Shown here one piece after another: positions 11,256 through 23,784 of a DNA stretch of 64,000 nucleotides (its first letter is position 1; every line of letters starts with the position of its first letter). The translations under genes and the position numbers were made by a program. The notes under the pieces are model-generated. The model searched no databases. It was not told the origin of the DNA and was given only the letters and a program-made list of their open reading frames with translations. The stretch comes from Tubiluchus corallicola (taxonomy: Eukaryota; Priapulida; Priapulimorpha; Priapulimorphida; Tubiluchidae), in NCBI GenBank assembly GCA_030141605.1, contig JAQGDQ010000301.1:1-64000 (forward strand), given 5' to 3'.

Positions 11256-14200
11256 AACTGTGAAAGTTATTTTTGAAGTTGTTGTTCAGTAACTTTGATT
11301 TGCTTGAGTTTAGACACAGAGAAGTACGGATAGGAACCAAAAATCTATAATAAATATTTGCACTGCAAACAACAGAAACGTGTTTTCTGAACTTTAGAAA
11401 CATGAACAGAAAACTGCTGCCCTGAACATTGAGCAAAAACTAGAAAGCAAAAATCGTCAGTAAAACCTGTTTCACAGCCAGTATACAGGTATACAACTTG
11501 ACTTATTCAACTTGCACAGGCTTCACAACAACCATAAATTTTAGATGGAGAGAGGACTAATATGTTTGCAAGATGGAGAGAGGACTAATATGTTTGCAGT
11601 CACTGGAACATACAATTATACTGAAGGTATGTTAGCTGGTAAAATGTAACAAGATTAGCACATAGATGGCAGCACTAACTACAACGTAAAATGCCAACTT
11701 CCACATATTTTTTATACTTATATGAAAATCCCTTCATTTTGTTTTTTTTTATCTAACAATTCAAAATACTAGCTTTTCTTTAGATAGTTCTTTAATATTA
11801 TTTGGTGTGTTTGAGCATTTTATAGTAAAATTGTTTGTTAACGCTGAGAGCATGAATAATAGCAATGTCTGAACTTCAACAAATTACCATAATTTTGATT
11901 TACGCAAACACTTTATTATTTAACATTTATTGATAAAAAGTAAATTCCACGAACATCTCGGAACAGGAAAATCGGTTGCAGCTATGCAAAAGTACGAGTT
12001 ACACAATGTTCATAAGAAAACAATATTTAGTCAATCATCGACGTCGGACAAAATACTAGTAACACCAACAGCGTGTGAAAATGAAAAACGAAGACTTTAG
12101 TCAAACATTTTTCACATAACAATTTTTATGAATAACAAAAATAAAATGACTGGTTCATCTTTATTGTATACTGGGTAGCATATTCTTAATAGAATTCGGC
12201 AAAAATAACATTGTGGTCTATATTAAACCATATTTGTTAAGCCATGTTATGTGCATGTTCAACTAAGGTAATACAAGAAATTTTAGCATTTAAATGCTAC
12301 GCTGTTGCATAAGGCCTGATGCTTGGAAGGCTGTTCAAGATTGGTCAGCTAATTTCATTCATATTCTTAAGAATTGTCCTGGGAATTCTGTTCGGGAAAA
12401 TACGAAAAAAAAACTACTAAAATTCCGCTTGCTGGCAATCCACAACGGGCATAGTTTTTTCTAAAACTAAACCGTTGTCATTTTATAGCCCTCAATATGC
12501 CAGAGTCGTATATTGAGGATATACGGGAAGATACGGGAAAATACCAAAAAAAACTTTCACAATTAAATTTTTGCCAAATAAATTTAATTCCCTGAAAAAT
12601 TTTTTTCTCAGAATTACCATTTTCCAGAACCGTCATTTCACAGAAAATAAAATTCACATAAATCACATCAAAAGATGTGGTCAACTCGTTAAAGCAAGAA
12701 AGTAGTTTTGTAACTTCAGAACTGTTAGGCAGTGAATAATTTGTTCTTTGCGTGTACACAATAGCGAGCAGTGATTTTGTGTGATTGTCTACCAAAGTTA
12801 AGTGCTACTTTACTTGCTACTAATCCCAAACATTTTTCATACATATTTAGAGTTTTCACGCGGCCTACAAATAGCATTTTTCCACAAGCTAAATTATTTT
12901 ACAAACTCCAAAGAGAACAGCGAGCAGTGTAAATTGTTTAGCAGTGATAAATTCCGCTGTGTCTTGAAAATTTTATGTTGAGTAACAAATTAAGAGCTGA
13001 ATATTTTTTTTGCTCTGTTTAATTAAGTAATTAATAAAGCTCCCCATTTCAGTTGTACATTAAGTGCTTTAACTAGTCCAATGTAAGGCTAATATTATTA
13101 ACATGAGAAAAGTGCCTATTTATTTTACAGATTTTATTTTCCACTCATTGTAAAAAGGACACGTTTTAGGTAGGACACTAAAAAGACCAAAAAAGTAGAC
13201 CAGTCGAGTTATCTGTATTGCAATCCTTAATCTTATATTTAGCTAAGCATATTTTTCTTTGAGTTAATTTGTGTTTTATGAATTGTTTTCATTTCTAGAT
13301 AAGGGTTGTATGGCGATGTGCACAAAAAACTCAGTTTTCGGTAAGCTATTTTTTGCCACACAGATGCTGGCATCAGACATTTGATGAAGCATGCCACTAC
13401 ACAGCGATAGGAAAGTGCCTCATCTTTAATAAATTGCACAATATCATCAATTGTACGTGAGATGAATACATTCAATATATGCCCTGCTCTATGGGTTGGG
13501 TTGGTGACGTGTTGAAATAGGCCAGGTAAAATTTAAGCAAGTCTAAATAATTGATTGCATCGAAATCGCTTGTCCGTGTAAAAATTGAAGTCAACAGTGA
13601 TGACATGTTTTTCTGATAATACAATTACAACTTCAAGTTAACTGCCAAATTGCTCAAGAAATAGTTTTTTATTTCATTATATTGACGCATTATTCTTTTT
13701 GCTAGGAAGAGGTCTGTACACAACAACAACAGGCTGGTACAAAATTGAGCAGACATTTACTTCTGAAGACGGAACAGTAATTTTGATTAATTTTCGTATT
13801 CCATGTTTATGCCACTATTATTAAGATGAGAACAACAATTTTTTACACTGTTTCCGGTGAGCTGCACTAAGTGGATCGCGTCTGAAGTCGAACTAAACTT
13901 GGCTTAAGTTGTCTGATGGGTGGTGTCATGAATGAGAACAATTATATTGTTTTCTATCTGTAACTGTAAGCAAAAATGTAAGCAAAATTGGCAGCTCAAC
14001 TTTTGGTAACAAAACATTTTTCCAACTCCATGCTTTTAGACGTTATTGTCTTCTTACACAAGAACAACTGTTGAGATTTACTTCACAAATTCATGTACAC
14101 AAAGCTGAGATTCCTGGGCACAGGATCCCACTCCTATAATGTATCCTGGTGAGTCCTGGTTTGCCTCCTTGTTGATCTATCCATCAGTCTGCATAGGCCA

Positions 14201-14423
14201 CACAACATACGTGATCTAAGAAATTAAACTGAGTTACGTTTTAATTTTTAGAATAGCATGAATATTATTAAGTCAGCATGCTGAAATCTGATTGCACCCA
14301 TTATCGTTTATTTTTGTGTAGCTGATTTTCATATGAACGTTTTTATGCATAGTTTGTATGAGGTGTAATGTAATATGTAAAATAATATATAATTTATAAT
14401 ATATAATAATAATAAATTAATCA
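11256..14423. other. AT-rich intergenic DNA, no gene recognised
   Basis: Only short open frames are present (a 105-codon one at 12478-12795 minus and a 78-codon one at 13239-13475 minus); neither resembles a known family. The right end (14370-14420) is an A/T-only tract directly before the LINE at 14424. Confidence 0.5.
11543..11598 (+). repeat. Perfect 28-bp tandem duplication
   Basis: Two adjacent identical 28-base units beginning AGATGGAGAGAGGACTAATA (11543-11570 and 11571-11598). Identity over both units points to a recent slippage-type duplication. Confidence 0.95.
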
Positions 14424-16083
14424 CATATCCTCAATGTATAGTAAATCATTTTAATGACCATTTTTCGCAGATTGGACAAAAATTAGCTGGTAATATAGAA
14501 AATGTTAATATCAACTATGAAACTTATTTAAGAGGAAATTATCCTTCTACCTTTTTCTTTACACCTGTCATGGAATCTGATATTATAAGTATATGCAAGT
14601 CATTTGATCGAAATAAGGGAGCTGGCAGGGATAATTTGCACCCCAAAGTTATTATAGATGTAATTGAAAGTATCATTACCAATTTGACACACATAATTAA
14701 TAATTCACTTAAAACTGGCACTGTTTCTTCTAAATTGAAACAATCAATTATTATCCCAATCTTCAAATCCAAGGATTCTCTGGACGTAAATAATTATAGA
14801 CCTATCTCGCTGTTACCGTTTTTCTCAAAAATATTAGAAAAAGTTGTTTACAATAAAATATTGTCGGATTTGGATCATCAAAACATAATAAACAATAAGC
14901 AGTTTGGTTTTCGGAAAAACAGTTCAACCGAATTGGCTTTGATAAATATTGTAGAGAGTATAACTAAATGCATTGAACAAAATAAAGTAGCAGTAGGGAT
15001 ATTTTCTTAGGCGTTTGACACAGTTAATCATAAAATACTTCTTGCAAAACTACATCATTACTGTCTAAGAGGGGTAGCAAACACATGGATATCTAGCTTC
15101 ATGGGAGAACACAAGTGGTTCGACATAATAATGTAATTTCAAATGAAGCTTCTATAACCCATGGGGTACCACAAGGCCCAATCTTAGGTCCATTGCTATT
15201 TTTAATATATATAAATGACATAACATATTCTTTAGATAGTCCAAATCTGTTCCAGTTTACAACAGATACGAGCATATTCTTTGAATTAAACAAGGCTGAT
15301 AATTTAATGTATATCAACCGTCACTTACAAAATATTGGTTGGTTTAAAACGAATAAGTTCTCATTAAATTCTGCAAAAAGTAAATCTATCATTTTTAGAG
15401 CAAGACACAAGAAAATTCCAATTAATAATGGTGATATTAAAATCAATAATTCCTCAATTGAAATCATACAGGAAATGAAATTTTTCGTAATCATTCTAAA
15501 CGAGCACATGGATTGGAAGCCGCACATAGACTTGATTAAAAGTAAAATTTCAAAAAGTATAGGTGTCATATGTAGGACTAAAAATTGCTTTACTAATTTA
15601 CACCTAATAACCTTATGCAATTGTTTAATATTACCATACGTCACATACTGTTGTCTCCTTTGGGGACACACATATACAACTAATATAAATAAATTACGGG
15701 TTATCCAAAGAAAATTTCTTAGAATCACCTGTAATCTTAGAAAAAGAGAACATCTTAGTTTAACATGTTTTAAAACTAATAAAATTTTAACTGTTGACGA
15801 TTTAATACACATGAATACAGCTACATACATGTATAAAACTAAATATAATCTCTTTCCAACGTTCTTGAATAATCCAGTCCAACCAAATAATCGGCGTTAT
15901 GCAACCAGAATGAATGAGTTTGTCGTAAATTTCTGTAGAACAGACGTGGCACAGCAATTCATTGCAAATGTTGGTTCAAGGCTTTGGAATGACATAAATG
16001 ATGAATTAAAAACTGTTCAGCCAATTCAAAAATTTAAAAAGAAATATAGGGCAATGATTCTCAACAAGTACAACACTTCCTAA
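14424..16083 (+). pseudogene. LINE reverse transcriptase with both catalytic motifs damaged
   Basis: Frame 2 carries the finger blocks (NKGAGRDNLHPKVI, NNYRPISLLPFFSKILEKVV, QFGFRKNSSTELAL) and then reaches a TAG at 15008. There the motif A segment has lost about nine bases, so the catalytic aspartate context is gone (GIFS* directly precedes AFDTVNHKI). Reading resumes in frame 1 (15115-16083) with GVPQGPILGPLLFLIYIND. Motif C is FTTDTS instead of the family's FADDTS, which removes the first of the two aspartates. The rest (KPHIDLIKSKISKSIG, RVIQRKFLRI, SRLWNDI) matches the usual C-terminal region. The protein cannot be catalytic. Confidence 0.85.
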
Positions 16084-16494
16084 TTTCCCACACCTACTGC
16101 AGCAGTCATACCACAATCCTGGTACAGATTATGCAAAACCAGGCATCATTGATAAATCTTTAGAGCTGATGTCAACATAGCGCAATCTATTATCTTTCTT
16201 CCTACCATTTCCACTAACACATCTTTCTACCCTTCCTTTGTGATCTAACCTTTCTCTCAGTTCTTTTTTTTGTTCACTCATCCATTTTTTTATCAGGTTC
16301 ACATGACAGTGGGCTTATACAAGCCTTTGCTTCTCTAGTCCACTGCAGTACAATTATTATTTTATTATAACGATAGTGTATGAAACATAACAATTTAATA
16401 TAGTAGATGTAATAATTTTGATGTCACTGTGTGCTTTATATTGTACTGAATGTGATAATAATAGTAAATAAAAAATAAAATTTTTTTTAAAAGC
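14424..16494 (+). mobile_element. CR1/Jockey-superfamily LINE, 5'-truncated and dead
   Basis: The insertion starts inside the region just before the reverse transcriptase (first readable residues CIVNHFNDHFSQIG) and runs through RT and the C-terminal domain. About 400 bases of 3' UTR follow, then an A-rich tail (AATAAAAAATAAAA, about 16463-16480). The endonuclease and ORF1 are missing, as is usual for 5'-truncated LINE copies. Its 3' end lies about 100 bases from the end of the convergent DUF268 gene. Confidence 0.85.
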
Positions 16495-16594
16495 TAACAT
16501 AGTATGCCAACACCGGAACTAATATATTTGGATGAAGATTAACACTAAGTTATTACTCTTATTTTAGATATGGTACTGGCTCTTTTAAATAGCG

Positions 16595-17677
16595 CTACTT
16601 TTTCATTATTCTCAGAATTTTTCTTTTCCTGTATAAAATTGTTGAAACGTTCCAGTTTGCTGTGAGATGTTTAAATCTTTCAGTTCCATAAACTCTGTGT
16701 GCATTCCATGCTAAGTAGCTTCTACCATGATCTGTTTCCACATTCAGAAAGAAATAACCTCCTGGTTTTACTAAGCACCAGGCCTGAGCCATTGCTTCAA
16801 GATCTCCACTTGGGTTCAATGCATCACCATAGCGTCCAAGTCCACTGTGTTCTATTGAAGAATAACTGATTCCAAAATCAAACAATGGCCTTGGATGACG
16901 AAGATATTGCTCTGATAGGTTTTTAGGCAAAATTGTTGATATTTTACTATGGTTTGACACAAGATCACTGTAATCCATTGTTGTGATGTGACCAACGTTT
17001 CTATTAAGCAGTAAAGCTTCGATCCATGGATATTCAGTGCCAATAACAAAACCATGTTTACCTTCTATCTTTTCTCTGTACATATCTAAAGCTTCCTCTA
17101 CGACTTGCATTGCGTGAATGCCATAAACTGAAATGTTCTTTCCTTCTGATGCAGTTTTTTGCAACTGTGACATTAACTCCGGTGTAAACAATTCTTTTCT
17201 AGTTTTTGCATAGTTGGAAGCAAAGTACCATCGTTGCTGTAAAACTAATGGCATTTTTCCATACATTGTAAATTCATCAAATAATTTACTTGGTGGCGCA
17301 CGTGGAGGAGGCCATTGCTCAGCTGGTTTCTCTAAATACAAACGCTGCATAAGAGAAAGACAGTCAAAGTGTTTATGTAACATTGGATAGTCCAAGCCAG
17401 GCGACTGTTGAAAATGTTGACTGTTGATATCACAGGCTTGTCCACAGTAAATATCACTCTTGTTTATTTCACTAAAGCACGGCAACAAAAAGTTTTCTGC
17501 GGCTTTGCTATAATTAAAAGAATTTGTTTTATTGATGTGAATGTTACCGTGGCTAAACAGCAAAATACTTCGTTGTGCAATAAGAAATAAAACAGCAAGA
17601 ACTAATCCGCTGTAAAAGTATGCTCTTCTCTTATGATATCTGAAAGAAACAATAACAGATATGACGCCTATCCTCAT
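16595..17677 (-). CDS. DUF268 family protein, type II membrane form
   Basis: Intact 360-residue single-exon frame. A hydrophobic segment at about residues 20-41 (after basic RYHKRR) suggests a signal anchor with a lumenal C-terminal part. That part carries the DUF268 landmarks: GTEYPWIEALLL (213-224), ITTMDYSDL, SSIEHSGLGRYGDALNP (273-289), KPGGYFFLNV (304-313) and NAHRVYG (325-331). DUF268 is a domain of unknown function, first noted in Caenorhabditis. The GTEYPW and KPGG blocks look like a Rossmann-type methyltransferase fold, but I cannot show a substrate or a complete SAM site. N-glycosylation sequons in the stem fit a secretory-pathway location. The convergent LINE lies close to its 3' end. 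Confidence 0.9.
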   Translation of the reverse strand: MRIGVISVIVSFRYHKRRAYFYSGLVLAVLFLIAQRSILLFSHGNIHINKTNSFNYSKAAENFLLPCFSEINKSDIYCGQACDINSQHFQQSPGLDYPMLHKHFDCLSLMQRLYLEKPAEQWPPPRAPPSKLFDEFTMYGKMPLVLQQRWYFASNYAKTRKELFTPELMSQLQKTASEGKNISVYGIHAMQVVEEALDMYREKIEGKHGFVIGTEYPWIEALLLNRNVGHITTMDYSDLVSNHSKISTILPKNLSEQYLRHPRPLFDFGISYSSIEHSGLGRYGDALNPSGDLEAMAQAWCLVKPGGYFFLNVETDHGRSYLAWNAHRVYGTERFKHLTANWNVSTILYRKRKILRIMKK

Positions 17678-18721
17678 CGTTCAATATAGAGGTGTAACGC
17701 GTATTAGTCGTTATTATACGCTCATAAACTAAGATTGTTTCACTGTCGAACAGTAAGATTTTGGCCTGAACGCTCGCATCTTTTCTTAAAGCATCCTGTC
17801 ATAATAGCTGACATTCTGACGTATGAGCAACATTCAATAAATGAGACAGCTTAAGTTTCCTTACCTGAATGCCCTATTATGAATGAGCGAGCTTTCGTCA
17901 CTTGTATGAATATTATCATTCATTATCAGTCCTTGTATAAACTACACTGGCTGCCAACAGAATGAGGGATCAAATGTAACTATTCGTCAATTACGTTTAC
18001 GTGGCTTAGTGGAAACGTACCATTATACTTTTTAGATATACAATTCAGGAAAAACTATCCAGCGTAGCGTCAGTTTGACAGATGACAGTTCACTTTTCTA
18101 TCCAAGATTTTAAAACTTTTGGTAGGCATTTGCGCATTTTTATTGCGGCACCAGCGCTCTGGGATTTTATAACAAAAGAAAATCGTTTTTTTAAATTCTA
18201 CGATAACCTTCAAGAAAGCTGTCAAAACAAACTTGTTTCTCGAAGATTCTAGTGAATCGTTTTGGACTATCCCTGTTTTACTCATTTGTGCTTTAAAGGG
18301 GAAATTTCATGAAAATCAAGTTCAACTTATTTTATAGTTGCCCTCCCCGTGTACAACTTGAGGAAATATTTTGAGCAGCACGTTGTCTAATTATTGAGTA
18401 ACTATTTTTTTGTATCTGGCGGGAAAGTCTAAGAGAAATAAACCTGGTGGATTTACCGCCGCCTAACAAACAGGTGAGCGATTTTTATAAGAAACTGCTG
18501 CGATTATTGTTGTTTGCACACGTCCTAAGTCTCACTTTAAATTTTAAAGTTAAAAGTGGCGACAGGGATGTGCCTTTTCAGGGATTAAAATAAGAACTCA
18601 AGATTCCACGGGAAGAGATTTAGCTGATCGCTAGACTTCCCCTGGCATTAGCTTGTCTACAGAGAATATTTTTTCTTTACAGAATGATTAGTATAAAAGC
18701 CTAAAGCTTTTAGAAAAACTA
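17678..18721. other. Upstream of the DUF268 gene, no other gene supported
   Basis: It contains a 71-codon minus-strand open frame (18070-18285) without recognisable content, and a CAG|GTGAGC donor-like site near 18472 on the plus strand with no supporting exon. The part next to 17677 presumably includes the DUF268 promoter. Confidence 0.35.
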
Positions 18722-19185
18722 CAACAGCAAGTGTGACATCAACATAATTATCATGATGATCACAATCACTATCATCATCATCAGCAACAATAGCAACAGC
18801 AAGAACAACAATGACAATGCTGACGATGACGGCGACTTACGACGACAAGAACAACAACAACATAGCAACAAGAAAAACTAAAACGACAACGACAATAACA
18901 ACAACAACAACAGCAACAGCAGCGACGACGACAACAACAACAACCGCAACACCAACAGCAACAGTAACGATGACTGCGACGAAGACGACGACAACAGTAA
19001 CAGCAACGACAGCAGGCGCAACAACAACAGCAACAATAACAGCAAGAGTTACAATAGAATAACTCCAGTAACAGCGACGATGACGATGACGACGACGACG
19101 ATGACGACAACAACAACAAAAACAATAACAGCAAGAGTGGCAATAGAATGAAGAGTAGTAACAGTGCCAAGAATGACGACACAGC
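18722..19185 (+). repeat. Trinucleotide low-complexity block (CAA/CAG/GAC)
   Basis: The block is nearly T-free on the plus strand across several hundred bases. It mixes CAA, CAG, ACG and GAC triplets and starts with a short ATC/ATG-rich run. Open frames on both strands here (runs of T, S or C residues) come from composition and are not genes. Confidence 0.9.
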
Positions 19186-19380
19186 CTTTGCGAAAAAGAT
19201 TTATTTAAAAAAGGAAATCAGTGGCAAGCAACAAGAATTAACGCTGGAGTCAAAAAAGTTTCTTCAAATATCCAAAAAATTGAAATTTGTTAAAATGTTG
19301 TTACTTTTGTGACTCAGTGTTTATTTCAGGGAGTAAATCATTTTCAAGGTTGGTCGTTACCCAGCAGTTCTCACGCTGCT

Positions 19381-20946
19381 AAGATTGTTGTGAAATTTGC
19401 TAAACCTTCAAAAAGCGAAATTATTATTGTAAGCCTATCAATCAGTATTAAATTCCAGGCATAATTATTGGGGATTAAAATCTTTCTTTGTCCGCTGGGA
19501 ATAACCTACCACTCAGGTAAACACTTCAAAAGGATTATAAATAAGCTGCTCTTTTGTGTGCAGAGAGAGCGCATCTCAAGATGTCTGCAATTTGGTGTTT
19601 TGTAAAATCTTCGAGATTATAAATTTCAAAAGCAATGGTTATTATTTCTGAAATCATTATTAAAAATTAGACAAAATTATAGAAGGTTAAAATCTTTCTT
19701 TGTTTGCAAGGTTTGAATGGCGCATCATCTCAAATGCTTTAGAAAATTTTAAAAAGCAATAAGCTCCTCTTTGTGTGCAGAGAGCGTGTCTTAAGAGGTC
19801 TGGATGCAATTCAGCGTTTTGCCGGGATTACAAGTTTCTACTGCGAATTCTGGAGAAAATTGTTGAAGATTAAAATTTTATTTTGTAGGGCTGTGTGATT
19901 AGCGTTTTGTGATCAACTCAAATGCTTAACAAGATTTATAATTAAGCAGCCCTCCTTTGTACAGACAGCGCCTCTCAAATGGTTCAGTATTTGACATTTT
20001 ATGTTATAAAATAAATTACAACTAAGTAAAGCTAATCTTACAGTCAGTTAATCTAAGTTACCTGAAGCTGTAAATCATCATGAAAAGTGCTGGTACAAGA
20101 AATGTAACAATGATTTAAAAAGTAAATGAAAGTTGATTAAAGAAAAATAAATTTTGTCTAGATTTATTCTGCCCTTCAAACTATGTATAAGGCAATGGGA
20201 GTTTCATTAATGCTGATAAATTACTGGTTTCTGAGGTCATAAATTTGGTCAACAATAAGTTTATTTTAACACAAAATTCATTTTACTGACCATTAACATT
20301 GACATTAACATTAACATGTAATACTGGAACTAAAGTTAATTTTTCAATAAAATAAATGCTAACATTCTGTATTAAATTTCCTTATTACAGAAAGCAATTT
20401 TCTAGTTTCAGCTGAACTAAATTTTGCAAACTGTTTTTAACATTGCTGTGTGTTTGTCTAAACAAAAGAATAGTTTCCATAAGATAGCTACGCTTCGCAA
20501 AGCATTTATCTCTAAAATAATTACCAGTTTATTATATAAACACCATTAATGACATTTCAAATCACAGCTTTTTGGTTGCGCGGTAAGAATCAAAAAGTGG
20601 GGAGTTCCTTGAAATTACGTTTTGGTATTTTCCCACAATATGAAATTTTATAAAGCTTCATGAGAAACACTTAGAGAAATGATGGTTCACAGCTCATAAT
20701 GATTATAATCAATACCACACGAGAGGCTTTCATATAATCATTTTAGAGGTTCATGTGCTAAATTCAGAGCTGCTAATGGCCCACTGACATCATGAGAAAC
20801 AATTAATGGCAAAATCCATTATTAACTAGCTTGATACCAAAAAGCAGGTTTATATCCTTATAAACTTGTGTGTTTCGCTTTGGTTAGCATTGAAAAACTC
20901 CAAATTTAGCACCGCGCAGACATCTTGCAAAAAAAGGAAAATAGGG
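19381..20946 (+). repeat. Tandem duplication, unit 1 (~1.57 kb)
   Basis: It aligns along its whole length with 20947-22843 in the same orientation, from AAGATTGTTGTGAAATTTGC to a GACATCTTGC.AAAAA end. Inside lie three related sub-repeats of about 180-210 bases (near 19440, 19660 and 19850). They share ATTAAAAT..T.TTTGT, an ATAA.CA/GCT.CTCTTT core and GTG.CAGAGAG(A)GCG. It holds a short run of about four ATTAAC hexamers at 20291-20317. No convincing coding frame. Confidence 0.85.
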
Positions 20947-22843
20947 AAGATTGTTGTGAAATTTGCAGAAACCTTCAAATAGCGAGGCTATTGTTGCCAG
21001 CTTATCAATCGCTATTAAATTCCAGACAGAATTATTGGTGATTAAAATCCTTCTTTGTCTGCAGGGAGTAACCTGCCACTCAGGTAAACACTTCAAAAGG
21101 ATTATAAATAAGGTGCTCTTCTGTGTGCAGAGAGAGCGCGTCTCAAGATGTCTGCAATTTGGTATTTTGCGAAATCTGCCGGCAGGATTATAAATTTCAA
21201 AAGCGAGGGTTATTATTTCTGAAATCATTATTAAATTCCAGACAAAATTATTGAAGATTAAAATCTTTATTTGTTTGCAGTGTGTGAACGGCGCATCATC
21301 TCAAATACTTGAGAAGATTTTAAAAAGCAATAAGCTCCTCTTTGTGTACAGAGAGCGTGTCTTAAGAGGTCTGGATGCAATCAGCGTTTTGCCGGGATTA
21401 CAAGTTTCTACTGCGAATTCTGGAGAAAATTGTTGAAAATTAAAATTGTATTTTGTAGGGCTGTGTGATTAGCATTTTGTGATCAATTCAAATACTTAAC
21501 AAGATTTATAATTAAGCAGCCCTCCTTTGCACAGACAGCGCCTCTCGAATGGTTTAGTATTTGACATTTTATGTCATAAAATAAATAACAACTAAGTAAA
21601 GCTAATCTTACAGTCAGTTAATGTAAGTTAGCTGAACCTGTAAATCATCATGAAAAGTGCTGGTACAAGAAATGTAGCAAGGATTTAAAAAGTAAACGAA
21701 AAATTGATTAAGTGCAAAATAATTTTTCAGAAATTGATAAAAAAAATTTGACTAGATTAATTCTGCCCTTCAAACTATGTATAAGGCAATGGGAGTTTCA
21801 TTGATTCTGATAAATTACTGATTTCTGAGGTCATAAATTTGGTCAACAATAAGTTTATTTTAACGCAAGACTGAATCATTTGACTGAACATTAACATTAA
21901 CATTAACATTAACATTAACATTAACATTAACATTAACATTAACATTAACATTAACATTAACATTAACATTAACATTAACATTAACATTAACATTAACATT
22001 AACATTAACATTAACATTAACATTAACATTAACATTAACATTAACGTTAACGTTAACGTTAACGTTAACATTAACATTAACATTAACATTAACATTAACA
22101 TTAACATTAACATTAACATTAACATTAACATTAATATGTAATACTGGAAAGTCAAGGCACTAAAGTTAAATTTTCAATAAAATAAATGATAACATTCTGT
22201 ATTAAACTTTCTTATTACATAAAGCAATTTTCTAGTTTCAGCTGAACTAAAGATGTTACAGTTTCAAGATTTATACATTTTGCAAACTTCTTTAACATTT
22301 CAACGTGTTTGCGCAAACAAGAAAAATAATTTCGATAAGATAGCTACGCTTCGCAAAAAAATGAATGACGTTTATTATATATAAACACAATTGATGACGT
22401 TTCACAACACACCTTTTGGGTTGCGCGGCAGGGTTCTAAAAGTGTGGAAGTTCGGTCAATTTACGTAAAACTACGAAATTACATAAAGTTTAATAAGAAA
22501 TACATTTGCTTTATTTTTGTTATAGAAGACACACGGATACTAATCAAAGTTGACATACAAACAAACAACTACGAAAATAATGTTTGACAATTCATAATGA
22601 TTTTATATCACACGAGAGGCTTTTGTATTAACATTTTATGGGCTGATATGCTAAATTCAGAGCTGCTAATGGTCCACGGACATCATGATAGACACTTGAT
22701 GACAAAATTCATTATTTAACTAGTCTGATACCAAAAAGCAGGTTTATACCTTTATAAACTTGTGTGTTGCGCTTTGGTTAGCATTGATACACTCCAAATT
22801 TAGCAGCGCATAGACATCTTGCGAAAAATGAAAAATCGGGGAA
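20947..22843 (+). repeat. Tandem duplication, unit 2 (~1.9 kb)
   Basis: Second copy of the preceding unit with the same three sub-repeats (near 21010, 21230 and 21420). It is longer because the hexamer grew to about 248 bases and because extra sequence lies around 22480-22570. The next GGGAAGA at its end looks like the start of a third copy that does not continue. Confidence 0.85.
21887..22134 (+). repeat. (AACATT)n hexamer array, about 41 copies
   Basis: Nearly perfect six-base array with a single internal block of four AACGTT variants (about 22043-22068), where each unit forms the palindrome AACGTT. The long open frame on the minus strand (repeats of Leu-Met) only reflects the six-base period. 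Confidence 0.97.
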
Positions 22844-23734
22844 GAAAGCGGAAGTGATGTCCTGTTAGGAACGACACTGCGCATGTGTGACTCTCGTTGA
22901 AGTTACATGTAGGCAAATCAAGGTTTACGCCGGTAATGGAGAGACTGGTGTTCTGGTTGAAGCAATTTTAATATTAAGCTGAAATCATAGCTTTGTTCAC
23001 ACTTACTTGAATGCACAATATTTTAAATATGCAAAAATATTAGTAAAGAAGTACAACATGTAAAAGTTTTAGTGTGACATCACTCGTATTTCTTGCCGGC
23101 TTGATTTCTTGTTGCTGATAATTTTATGTTTTCTGATCATTTCTGCTTTTAAATATTTCACTGCCAAGTTACCTTTTGCTGTTCACACAATGCTTCTGAC
23201 AAGCAGTGATCAGTGTTTACCTTTTTCATTATATAAAATTGTAAAAATAACGGTAGATTCTTAGGTTCGATTGAAGAGAAAAGAACAAGACAATCAGGCA
23301 GTAAAGGCAATAAGATTTTGTTCCCTGTGCTTTAATGACGTTTTAGGCATGTGCAATCTGAAACTTGTTGAAAGAATGCCTCATTTTTAAATACTTAGGA
23401 AAACCTTTGTTGAATTTTTTTCGAACGTGCGAATGCTGTTTCTGAGCAGAAAAGTTTTAAATCTTTAAGTCAAAAATAATCTCAAAGTCTACAGCTTGGC
23501 TGCTGATTCGAGTGCATATCAGTTTTGTGCAGTATATATATATATAGGTACAATACACTGTAGGTGTACATGTAGCAGCCCAGAGTATCTTTTTCACTGT
23601 ATCTAGCAGGATAGTTGGGAGATTCTCTTTGTGGCAAAGGGAAAGGATATTCTATCAGAACTGGGGTCGCGTTTGTGCAAATTTTACATTAAAGTAACGT
23701 GTAAAAAATTAGTAGAAATATTTCAAAATGTGAA
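22844..23734. other. AT-rich DNA, nothing recognised
   Basis: No gene, repeat or structured element was found beyond short A/T runs. Confidence 0.5.
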
Positions 23735-23752
23735 ATATATATATAAATCCAC

Positions 23753-23784
<32 letters not shown>

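Noticed and set aside
12478-12795. 105-codon minus-strand open frame
   Set aside because: AT-rich, no recognisable domain, no splice or family support.
18781-19182. 133-codon Ser/Cys-rich open frame on the minus strand
   Set aside because: It is the translation of a trinucleotide repeat; no domain or regulatory context.
21887-22134. Interstitial telomere repeat
   Set aside because: AACATT is not a known animal telomere unit, and the array is explained by expansion of a short run present in the sister unit.
21775-22155. 126-codon Leu-Met repeat frame
   Set aside because: A direct product of the six-base array.
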